Of a stretch of DNA of 64,000 nucleotides, positions 42,339 to 52,905 are shown piece after piece. Within the stretch, counting starts at the first letter, position 1. Each line of letters opens with the position of its first letter. Made by a program: the position numbers and the translations under genes. Below the pieces are notes generated by a model. It made no database searches and was not told the DNA's origin. It was given only the letters and a program-made list of their open reading frames with translations. The stretch is taken from NCBI GenBank assembly GCA_020466095.1, contig CM035807.1:79876351-79940350 (forward strand). Reading direction: 5' to 3'. This stretch comes from Chlorops oryzae (taxonomy: Eukaryota > Arthropoda > Insecta > Diptera > Chloropidae).

Positions 42339-42430
42339 CGTGCATATTAGTGCATGTTCCTGCATATTTTTGCATATTGGAAATATGCAAGAATATGCAA
42401 GAATATGCATTTATGCAAAATATGCAAAAT
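42339..42430. repeat. ATATGCAAGA motif array, right (palindromic)
   Basis: TGCATGTTCCTGCATATTTT on the left half faces AATATGCAAGAATATGCAAG on the right half, giving a local palindrome. Motifs match the array at 41636-41708. Confidence 0.72.
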
Positions 42431-43595
42431 GAAATAGGGCTCATTTGCAATATTTTCTTATGAAACGAAATTGTGTGCAAACAATACTTATGAGCCTTTA
42501 GGCCTGCCGCATGCCATTGTGGGCGTTTCCGTACTCATTTAGCCTGCGTTTCACTCATTTCCTGATCATGTAGTTCTGGTCCAATGAAATATTTTTCGGC
42601 ATTTCTGCAACATAGTGGATCCCTTTAAAAATTTTCGTATCTTGAATTGAAGAGATCTGCCAGCTCCTTATCATATATTAGCGAAAGAAACTGTCCTATT
42701 GTTCTTGCCTCCGTTGCTTTCTCAGTTCTAAACGATAGTTAAATTTAGCATTTGAACATTTGAATGATTCCTGTTCGTTTTTTCCTGAAGCTATTAATAA
42801 TTTTATTACTTAAATTTTCTAAATCATACGTTGGATAAACTCAATTCACGTAATCGTTTCCCCTTTCAAAAAGTGGCAGTAAAAATTCATCACCTTGTTT
42901 GTGACTTTATTTTAGTTCTGTCGGCGCTATAAAATATCAAATATGTCACAGCGCGCATTCAGAGGAATCTCTCAGGTTATCATAAAATCTTGAGCTCACA
43001 GCCTTTACTCGTATTATCTCAAATTTTCGTCGAAATGATCCTGATAGACCATCAAATCGTTGCGCTTTTATGCAAATGTCTTTCGAACAGTTTGAGATAT
43101 GGCATCAAGTCAATGTCGACGCGGTCTTTTTATGTCCCTCGTTTATACCTTTTGTGAGGCATTTATGCATTTATTATGCGTTTAGTGGACCGTTATCCTT
43201 TTATGCATTTGTGGCGACGACTGGAGCCTTCGCTCTCCCTCCCTCTCTCAACATCTCTGTTGCACAAAGTTGATTTTAACAGGTTATAATAAAGCCATTA
43301 AGTCGAATGTTTCACAGCGTTGGCCGAATGCATAAAATCATTGTTTTAATAAAAGCTGTTTTCTCTATTATTTTTCTCAATTACCAATTCCTCACGTCGA
43401 GAAAAGCGTTTAATTTTTTAGTACATAATTGAATTAAATTTTCATAATTGTAAGCATTTATGTTTATATTTTATGCTTCGGAATTAATTATGGAAATATT
43501 TGCTTTTCGGATGATTGAATTGCATAACAATTTACTTTGAAGTCTATAAGCTTCCATAGGGCACAATTATTCTCCCTTCGTTTTTCTCCGTCTAT
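42431..43595. other. AT-rich DNA without recognisable gene
   Basis: Only short frames. Nothing recognised. Confidence 0.5.
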
Positions 43596-44126
43596 AGGGT
43601 CTAGCGGGTTGCGGCATCATGAAAGGAATTTTTGAATTTAGTTGATTTTTCGATAGGTGCCATCTAAAAACACTGTGGAGACCACTTTTTAGATTTCTAT
43701 TTTGAACGTTCCTTGAAATATCCTGGAAAATCCTCTTTTAATAAGCATTCTTTCAAAATTTTATATCTCTACAACAGTGGTGGGAAGCTGCGAATACACT
43801 GAAAAAATATTCAAAATTTTCTTTTTAGTTTTGTGAAAAAAATTTTCTCAGTTTAAAAATTAAAAAATTTTTTTTTAGCTTCCCTGTTTTATTATCTAAT
43901 AGAATATGCTTAGATCGTCTCTCTATCTCAATTGGTTGTTGAGATATAAAATTTTGAAAAAAAGCTTATTAAAAGAGGATTTTCCAGGATATTTTAAGGA
44001 CCGTTCAAAATAAAAATCTAAAAAGTGGTCTCCACAGTGGTTTTAGATGGCACCTATCGAAAAATCAACAAAATTTAAAAATTGCTTTCATGATGCCGCA
44101 TGCCTTTGCTTAACCCGCCAGACCCT
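43596..44126. repeat. Foldback element: 180/192-bp inverted arms
   Basis: Left arm 43596-43775 and right arm 43935-44126 are inverted copies around a 159-nt centre. Both begin AGGGTCT(A/G)GCGGGTT. The right arm has about 12 extra bases near its outer end. Most of the remainder matches, for example GATTTTTCGATAGGTGCCAT and CCTGGAAAATCCTCTTTTAA. No target duplication is visible and nothing is encoded. A transcript through it would fold into a long hairpin. Confidence 0.9.
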
Positions 44127-45257
44127 TTTAGGGGATAATGCTTTTCAGTAAAAATGATTCCTCATAGAAATAAGGAATTCTTAACAAAAAGTTAGAGGGC
44201 CTTTTGCCTAGCCGGAAAAAAAAACTTAAAGACCTGTTTGTTAATCGTTTTGTTAAATTTTCCGTTACGATGAAATCCCGAAATGTCTTAGTTCAAAATA
44301 AAATGAATAAAATAAAGTCTCTCAACTAAAGGTTTGGCTAGGTTAGGATAGGTTGGTCTAGATTAGGTAAGGTTGGGTATGTTTAGGAAAGGCTAGAGTG
44401 GATCCATCTTTTAAGGTCCCACTAGGGCACTGTAGGCGTGAAAAATAGTAACAAAATTCGAAGACGGTGTGGTCTACATAGGAAATTAAGGGGTAATATA
44501 CAGTTAGAAGGTCAGAAAATAGAGATTTTTCAAGAATTTTTCCTGAGAATACTTTTAAATTTATTAATCTTATAATTTGTAGACATATCATGGAATATTT
44601 TAACTATATTTTAAGACTTGGTATTAGTAAAAATATTAGTTTTGAAAGATTCTACAGCTGATCTCCGGGAGGTCCTCTCAAAAAACACGTTTTGCTGTGA
44701 CCACTATATCTCCGAACTGGATCCTCTGAAATTAAAAACCCAATCAGTTTTCGTTAAATTAATGTTAAATCTAGTATTTGGTCGAGGGAATAAGCAAAAT
44801 AAATTTTTTTTTTTACAAAATGGCCGCTTCTCAAAAATAAAAATCGATTTTTGATCAAAATTTCAGCATTAAATTGTTTATAAAATAAATATTTATTGGT
44901 GAAAAAAATCTTCGATTATTTAATAAAAAAAATATGTTTAATAGTTCGTGTTTAAATTTGAGAGTAATCAGTTCAGCCGTTTGTAAGTATTGTTGGTCAC
45001 CGACTTTGAAAACACCATTTTGAGAAAAACGCATTTAAACGCAAAAAAAAACGCATGATACTTTTAAACTCTCTGAAACGCCTTTTCAAATATGCATGTA
45101 ACTTCGAAAATAATCGCCGGAACGATATGAAATTTTCATATATGTACATAAAGAATAAAAAATTTTAAAAAAAATGATTTTTTGAAAATTCTAACTGCTT
45201 ATAATCCCTTAAGGCGAAAAAAAAATTTGACCATGATTAAAAAAATTTGTATTGAGG
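44127..45257. other. AT-rich DNA, TTAGG-like run, no gene
   Basis: A degenerate run of GGTTAGG/AGGTTGG/GGTAAGG units spans about 44331-44390. Sequence from 44590 to 45235 contains a GAGAAAAACGCATTTAAACG stretch of the kind seen in dispersed insect repeats, but I cannot name a family. Confidence 0.45.
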
Positions 45258-45265
45258 ATTAGAGG

Positions 45266-45594
45266 CAGTAGCGTAACTATGGGGGCTGTGAGGGGTGACA
45301 ATCTCCGGGCCCCTATCCCAGGACCCCACGCACTTGTGTCAACTAACTGTGTCAACTGAAAGATATTTAACAATATCGGACTAATTTTTCCCCCCTCATA
45401 TTTTGCATCAAAATCGAGCAATTATCAACGGGCCCTCGATGCATCTAGATGTTTTCTTACCTATGAATACGTTTTTATAAGTATTTAACATAAACATTAT
45501 AAGAAATTTTTGTCTCTTTTTTAATTTGGCATGGATAGAGGGGGCCCCCGAAAAAAAAATCTCCCGGGCCCCGCGAAGTGAAGTTACGCCACTG
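45266..45594. mobile_element. hAT-type MITE, 329 bp
   Basis: The left end reads CAGTAGCGTAACT and the right end, reversed, CAGTGGCGTAACT (12 of 13). Eight-base flanks are attagagg (45258-45265) and gttagagg (45595-45602), with one mismatch, so it is older than the 22.8 kb MITE. GC-rich inverted blocks (CTCCGGGCCCC / GGGGCCCGGGAG) lie inside the ends. No coding capacity. Confidence 0.85.
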
Positions 45595-45602
45595 GTTAGA
45601 GG

Positions 45603-48284
45603 CCAGTTGCAGTCATTTATTCTTACATAACGTCTCGACGGGTAATAATTATTGCTAGCAATCGGCCAACTAGAGCAATGTTGCCAATGGAGAGCACTCG
45701 TTTTGAAAAGATGGCAATATATGGCAAGCAATATTGCCGCGCTCCCATTACCAACCCTGATTTTCGACACCCAACCTGTTTATTATTTATCGAAAAATTC
45801 CAAATCACAGGCAGATTTATAAATGAAAATTTAATTTTTTGTTGTTTTCTTTTTGCTATCAAAAATGCAAGGAGCTGTCAGAATTTTTATGATTTCCTAC
45901 CGAAGATCCGTTTCCCTTTCTTCATTTTCCTTTGTTAGTTTTTTTTCCTTGAGATTTCTGTTTTCTTTTGTTTCTTTTGCTTCAATTGCCGCTGTTCGAG
46001 AGCGGGATATAAAATCAGATTAAAATTCTTGTCTTTCTTTGTCTGTTTGTGTTGGTTTTTTAAAGTTTTTTTTTTAATTTTTTCCGTCTCAATAAAAGCG
46101 AGTGCCATTGTATCTGGTGCTTAAGATATGAACTTTATAAAACTTTAAATTGTTTTCTGTGCTTGTACTAAAAACAGCTTGCAAAGTAATATTAGAAAAA
46201 CAGAAAGGTGGTGCGATGGCAAATAAGCTTACTTGAGCTGCAATTCAAAAATTGAATTTTTCTATGATTTCCGTAGAAAACTTTTGTTTTTACTTTCTTT
46301 TATTGTACATTTCTATTGCCTTTTCTTATTTGGTTTGAAGTAAAAACAGAGTAAAAAGAAATGGAAAAAAGTCTGGGATATGAATTTAGGTGACTTGCTC
46401 TTGTTCATTTAATACAGAAGGTACGTGGGGCAAATACACAAATACAGTCACAAAAAGAGAGAGGAGATCTAAAGCAAGCAGGAACAATGAGCACAGTGTA
46501 AAATCTTTAATCAAAATGATATGGCACGAACCTTTCATAGCTCGACGCCTTGCAAAATGCAACATACCGAATGCTTTATTCATCATAACATAGGTGTCCT
46601 AACACGTTTGAACTCCTGAGTCATTTTTTCTTTTGCAGAAGTCAGTCGATTCATTCAGTCATTTGGGCTTTTGTTTTGGATAGCCACACACACACACACA
46701 CACAAATCACGTACACACACACACACACTCGCACAATCACTTATTCACACAGACAACAAACTCAAGTGAGTGTTAAGTTTCATTTTCAAAATGACGTCCT
46801 TTTCGGCTGGCTGAAGCATTGGCAAAAGCAATTTCATCGTCATTGCAACTGCCGCCACACCGGGAGGAAGCAGAAACACAAACACTTAAAAGTTCAAAAA
46901 GGTTGTTAACCCCCCCCACTACTGGCCGACGGCATTGGAGCATACAGTAGACAAAGGCACAGACTCATTTCAAAAAGACTCATTGTGTGTTGTTCATACA
47001 AAGGCAAATAGGTACGTAGGGCAGCGCACACTGACACACACACGTGCATACCCATCAAAATACTGCGACCACCAGGATTTGTTTAATGAAGTGGCGTCGT
47101 ATTTGCTCATGCCGTGAATGGAAACATATGGTGGCTCAGTCATTGGAATAGGATTCAAAGACACCAAGCATATGAATCTAGGGACTTTTAAAAGCCATAC
47201 ACTCTCAACGGATGGCTTTTTTTCGTTTTTTTCGTGGCTTTCTAACCGTGTCAATGCTTCAGGCAGTGTAAGCAAATAAGCTGGGCTTTTGCACTTTTCA
47301 AATTTTGCCTTCTGCGTTCATTTGAAAAAGGGTTTGCGCTCTTTCGACTTTTTATGTGGGGAAACAGTAGTATGCCACAAAATAGTAAAGATTATTCCGG
47401 ATCTTTATGATTTCGATTGCAAGTTAAGAGTCTAGAGCAACTGGACGCAGTTTGAGCGAATGTCTGCTTTATAAATTCTTTCTTTGTGTGTCACTGTGCC
47501 TTCATATTGCAATTATTTGCAGTAGAAATAAAGTAGAAATTGGGCTTTTTAGAATCGCTTGAAAGTATTGAAAAAGGATCTTTCTAAGGATTAGCTTTGC
47601 AACGAAAATTCAAAATTAATATGCACCTTTATTTATTAAATTTTGGTTTTATATTTAAAAAAAAACCTAAATTAATAAATTACAAATAATCAAGGACCAG
47701 TCAATGTCATTGCATAATATTATTCTTATGGATGCCTTAACATCCAAAAACCTCTTAGCGAACCATTTAATAAGCAGAATAACAAAAAGTAAAGAATGTC
47801 ATCACCTAAAGGTATTCAATTGAATATTTTATAACCAATTTAATTTTTTTATATGCTTCTATCTTCTAAACTACCCAGCCGGACATGTGTACGGGAGGCG
47901 TTCGAGATTGTTCATATCACAAAGTATGATGTGCACAGCACGCTGGTAATATGTATACGGGACCTGTCTTTTTTTCCTAACACATGTCCTAGAATATGCC
48001 GAAGTGTGAAAACTGGGCTCACTGTGTATAGCATTGGTAAGTATATTGAAATAAAAGAAAATACCGGGATCGCTCCTTTCAGTCCATACACAAGCTATAT
48101 ACCGGGTGTATTGCATTGCTTGCGAAATTATTTGAAAGCATTTTTTTTCTTCTTATGTTGACCTATCCACATTTTCATACACTTTTCATACACCTATACA
48201 CCAAAACACCCTGCTGGGTATTACCGATTTAGGAAGCTTCTCAGAGCTTCAAAAACATTTGATGAAGATGAACATTAATGCTTG
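45603..48284. other. AT-rich DNA without recognisable gene
   Basis: Contains the CA microsatellite listed separately. Frames are short and low in information. Nothing else recognised. Confidence 0.5.
46685..46728. repeat. (CA)n microsatellite
   Basis: Two CA runs separated by AATCACGTA. Confidence 0.93.
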
Positions 48285-50250
48285 TATTTATATCCGACAC
48301 ACTCTGTGTCAAGGTTTTATTGCGTTTGTGTGGTTGCGTGTAACACCCTGAACCAATCGAGTTAGACCATACAAAATATATATAGAAATGATCAGCGTCA
48401 CCAGGAGATTCGATTTAGTCATGCCCGTCTGTCTGTTCGTCTGTTTGTTTACAGCTTTCTTATCGAAGGAGTTGAGCTATCTTGACGTGCTCATGGGGAC
48501 ATGAGTAAGAACAAGTTCGAGAATGGAGCCGATCATACGATTTTTAGGGGTACCTCCAGTACTAGGGTCTGTTACGAAAATCACAAAACCTTCTTTTAAA
48601 CCTGAGTGGAAGAAGGGCGTTTTTTAAAATTGTCATATGGGGCAAAACACGTCAAGTGTACCACCGGCAAAATTTTTTCTCCCCGATTTGGATGAAACTT
48701 GGTACAGTTGTTAAGATGTAAGAGTACGTTAAATGTGCAAAAAAAGAGTAACTTTTAATTACAGGTTGCCGAGATACAGGGTGTCAAAGTTTCGATTTTT
48801 GTTTCGAAGAACATATTTCATTGAATTACAATGGGGCTAAAAGCGCCTCGCTTCAAAAATTTCTCGAATGTTTCTTAAAAAAAATTTTCTGAACTTTTCG
48901 AAAACAATACTTAAAAAATTTTTCGATAACGGTAAAGGGTACCTCCAGTACTAGGGTCTGTCACAAAAATCCCAAAACTGTTTCAAACTCTGACTTTTTC
49001 GAAATATTTCAATGGAACCTAGAATTTGAATGTATATTTCAGCTTCCGATTCCTCCGGCAGTTTCCTTAAAGAAATTTCGACATATGGGGCCTCTTATGG
49101 CCTTTAACACCACTTGATATTAAAAACTACATAGGCCTACAAAATTAAAATTTGATTTTCCCCTTTTGAGTTGAAGTGGTGGCTCTACTACATGTTTGTA
49201 TGTTGAAAAATTTAAAAATATCGTCGTACTATCACGTCAGAGTTTTGAGAAAATCGCGCAAGAAAGTTTTACTACCATTGCTATATTGAAATAGATTTTT
49301 CTCAAATATGGTGTCAAATATATAAAAATTTTTAAAACTTTTGTGTTCTTAAAACCTCATTCTTTAATATGGCATCAAAAATAGCTAACAAATCGCCAAA
49401 TGATGCTCAAAGTAGAAAATTTTGAAATTTTTTGAAATATTTTAATTTTTTTGGACTTTGATGAACGTCGATCACCCATTAACAGACCCCTTACCAAAAC
49501 CAATATCTTAAATTTTATGCCAGTTGATTGTGTGTATATATGCGTAAATCCAGAACTGAAGTACGATCAGTCTCCATAAAGGTATTTTTAAAACAACTGA
49601 ATCGGGAGATTCATATACATAACATAAAGGCTTGTTCAGACGCTACGTGTTTCAGCTCTCATTCGTGTTTCGGGGCCGAAACAAGAACCAAACACTTGTT
49701 TCGCCATACAAATTTTGACATCCGAAACACTTTGAAACTACGTGTTTCAGATCGAAACAAGTAGCGAAACAAGTAAAAATTGCTATCATCCTTAATTTAA
49801 TTGATTGTTATCGGGAAAAGAAGTAAAGAGCAAAAGAAAAATTACTATACATGCGATCTAAATTCATTCACATTTCTTTTCCACTTTCAAAGCGGGCAAG
49901 AATGACTATTTCCAAACATTTTGAAAAACAAATAAGACGAAGAAGAGGAAGAAGAGGAAAATGAAACACGAATGACTACGTCTGAACGAGTAGTTTCGCA
50001 TTCGTGTTTCACGAAACGAAATGCATGTTTCGGAGCTCCGTCTGAACAAGCCTTAACACAAGTTTGAATTGAAAACTTTACTTGTTTTTTCGTTTGAAAA
50101 AGAAGAAATTACTAGATTGATTTGAAATACTATATATAATATATTTGAAATTTAAAAGGGGAGTTTTGTTGCAGGCCTTGGTTATTTTAACATGGGTGTC
50201 CGTGTCGGGTATTTTATTTTCAGGCTTGCCTGACAATGTGACCCTTACTT
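48285..50250 (+). repeat. GACAC-family interspersed repeat with nested TIR insert
   Basis: The start (TATCCGACACACTCTGTGTC, 48291 on) and the end (GTGTCGGGTATTTTATTTTC at about 50203, then CAGGCTTGCCTG, then ACCCTTACTT at 50250) match the 56.2 kb copy. Shared internal parts include GATCAGCGTCACCAGGAGAT, a GTCTGTCTGT run and two GGTACCTCCAGTACTAGGG motifs 389 bp apart (48548, 48937). A TIR element (49627-50054) lies inside and another (50251-51232) sits exactly at the family's far end. No protein is encoded. Confidence 0.8.
49627..50054. mobile_element. Small TIR element with AAGGCTTGTTCAGACG ends
   Basis: AAGGCTTGTTCAGACG at the left end is repeated perfectly inverted at 50039-50054. The interior is rich in CGTGTTTC / GAAACACG words in both orientations. 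No target duplication of standard size is clear and nothing is encoded. 428 bp. Confidence 0.75.
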
Positions 50251-50483
50251 CCCTGCAGAAATATGGACTGACCCAAGTGCAGTCTTCGGTCAGTCCCTCA
50301 TGTTACCACAGCTAGTCCCTTCCTTATTCCACTTGCAATGTATTCAACTGACCTTTTTAACATAGGCCTGGCATTGGAGATGGACTAGTCCGCAAAACGG
50401 CTGACCGCAGGTCAGTTCTTTTTGGGTCAATTTTCATAAGTTTGTCTGGTTTTAGGCTAGCCGAATTAGGAATAAAATAGATA

Positions 50484-50610
50484 TTTTCGATACAAGTGTC
50501 GAAATGAAGCTTTTTTTTGCACGAGATGTAAATGTTGTAAAACGAGGCGCAGCCGAGTTTTACAATACCACGAGTGCGAAAAAAGCTGAGTTTCGACACG
50601 AGTGCCGAAC
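50484..50610. repeat. Imperfect palindrome inside the 982-bp element
   Basis: The left half TTTCGATACAAGTGTCGAAA, TTTTGCACGA, TGTAAAACGAGGCGCAG faces the right half CCGAGTTTTACAA, CACGAGTGCGAAAA, TTTCGACACGAGTGCCGAA. The GAGGCGCAGCCGAG centre is a palindromic word seen in many invertebrate MITE-like repeats. Confidence 0.75.
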
Positions 50611-50758
50611 AATATTTTATGCAATGAGATTTCAAACTAGATTTTAACCTAAATTTAAGAAAAGGTTTTTTTGTGAAGAAAACTTTTATTTTTATTTGAC
50701 AGATTCATAATTTTAAATTCTTTATTATACAACTTCGTAGCATGCTCTGCTTATTTTT

Positions 50759-50862
50759 GCCTTGTATTTTTTGAAATGCGTGCATTTTGAAATTTATTAT
50801 TGCACACCTTGCCTTGTATTTTTTGAAATGCGTGCGTTTTGAAATTTATTATTGCACGCTTT
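50759..50862. repeat. Two 52-bp tandem repeats
   Basis: Units 50759-50810 and 50811-50862 begin GCCTTGTATTTTTTGAAATG and differ at only a few positions. Confidence 0.9.
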
Positions 50863-51234
50863 GAAATTCATTACAAACCCTGGTAGTATGCCATGCTTTT
50901 TGTTTGTTTTAAAATTCTTTTTTATACTTTCTCAAATCTAGTGTCATAATATGCTTCATTATGATTTTCAAATCGACATCATAATATGTAGGCCTATTAT
51001 GATGTCGAATTGCATAAAATAACATATGTTTCACTGCTTAGTGAAAGATGAATACAGTATTTTTTCTATGTTGATGAAAGTATCATTTACAGACTACCTT
51101 CAAACCAACCCGTTTGTTTCCGACCGCCGGCTAGACGAATTCGATGGAGCGAACTGCCATAATTTAACCGGTAAGGTTTGGACCGGTCAAAGGCCAGGTC
51201 CTTAGGAAATTGACCGGCTCATTTCTGCAGGGTT

Positions 51235-52773
51235 GTTTCAAGTATGATCGGGTTCTTAATATCGAAAACATTCTTATTATCTGTTGGCATACTTTTAATT
51301 GTTACGTTTCAACACAGTCTGTTGCCTTAATAACAAAGGCTTGCTTTTTTTTCTGGACGACTGTTTTCCGGGCATTCTTCCCATATTCCTTCAATTTCTC
51401 TACCAAGCCGCGATTGAAGAGTAAGACCCACTCTTATTTCTCATCATACAATTGAGTATAAAAAAGGTAAACGAGTAACAAGAATCGTTCTTTGTCGAGA
51501 TGGGCAATTCATTCATTAATATTTAAGGCTTCCATTTTTATACAGAACGCGTAAACAGCCTGCCATTATATAGTGTAAATTTATTTTGATCATGCTTGAA
51601 AGAATTTTCGCTGTAGAAAAAACTAATTTCCTGTCTCTTGAGATTCGTACCTAAAAGATTTGTATGTATTGACTGCATTGAAAGTATCGGCTCGTTAGGT
51701 CGACCGTGAAAATAATCACCGTCGCATCAATCAAAAACTGGGTTCCGTCATTTGAGCCCAAAAAAGAAAAAAAGAAAAAATCAAATTTTAAATAATAAGG
51801 AAGAGTTATTAAAAGGCTTGAGTAGCCTTAAGCTTTTAACATCCTTTTTTTCACTGCTAAGCATCTGAAAATAACATATTTCTCAAACCATCTTTTTGAT
51901 CCGAAAAACTCCGTTTTTAATTGGCCCTTTATCCTTAAAAGTAATCAATCCTTTTCCGAAAATCGAAAATGTAATTAAAAATTATTTACAAACCAAATCG
52001 AAATATAAACGTTCCGATTGGATGCATGGGAAATGTGTTAAAACCACTGTGTAGGGTTTATTTAGGAGGAATAGAATGAAATTTTTGGTCAAAACCAATT
52101 CATTAAGAGTTAAAATAGAACAAGTAAAGTATAAAATTTTGCAAAACACAAAAGCAAATAAAACTCTCTGCTCGATCAAAATGTGTCAGGAAAAAAATAA
52201 AAATAAATAAATGAATGAATACAAAGCAAAAAAATAGAAAAAAGGAACGTGTTCGGACTGACTGAATTGCATTTTGAACAAATTTGTCATTTCCCAGATG
52301 AAATGTATACATTTTTTGTCCGTTTGAATTGCTAAGGACACAAAGAACAGAAAATAAAAGTCGAAACAAAAATAAAACACATTAAAACCAACTAAATATT
52401 TTGCCCCAGTCCCACATAGAAACTCTGCCCACACAAACATATGCACACACATACACACCTACACAAAAACCGCACGAATAGAAAATTCATACAACGTTGG
52501 GAAAAAATTGCAAAAGTTGCACAAAAAGCAAAAAGAAAATAAGAAAACCGGGAACAGAACACATTGGCCATATTATGGTGGGGCACTGTTGCAGAAACGG
52601 AAAATATGTTTTACCCTATTAGGGAATTGGCATTTATTTTGATACTGGGTGAATAGATTAGATAGACTAGGTTCGTTTGTACGAGCGTGTTTTGTTTGTT
52701 ATGCATTGCCATTGTTGCATGCAACGACAGCCCGAAGCAGCACTCGTCGAAGAGGCAATAAAACATACTTCGA
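51235..52773. other. AT-rich DNA without recognisable gene
   Basis: No coding or repeat similarity recognised. Confidence 0.5.
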
Positions 52774-52905
52774 ACATACATATATAATATATACATACAT
52801 ATAACATACATATATACATACATATATACATACATACATAAGTACATTCATACAAACATACATACATACATACAATACATACATACATACATACATGCAT
52901 ACAAA
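52774..52905. repeat. (CATA)n microsatellite with ATATA interruptions
   Basis: About 130 bp of CATA/TACA tetranucleotides, purest at 52857-52897. It creates long Tyr/Met/Cys/Val open frames on the minus strand that are not genes. Confidence 0.95.

Larger units (their letters stand above)
50251..51232. mobile_element. TIR element of 982 bp with CCCTGCAGAAAT ends
   Basis: CCCTGCAGAAAT at the left end is matched inverted at 51221-51232. Weaker matches continue inward (GGACTGACC / GAGCCGGTC). The left flank ACCCTTACTT and the right flank TTGTTTC, joined over one TT, give ACCCTTACTTGTTT, which is the uninterrupted end of the GACAC repeat at 57947-57958. This implies a 2-bp TT duplication. Inside are a hairpin at about 50484-50610 and two 52-bp tandem units. 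The superfamily is unknown. Confidence 0.75.
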
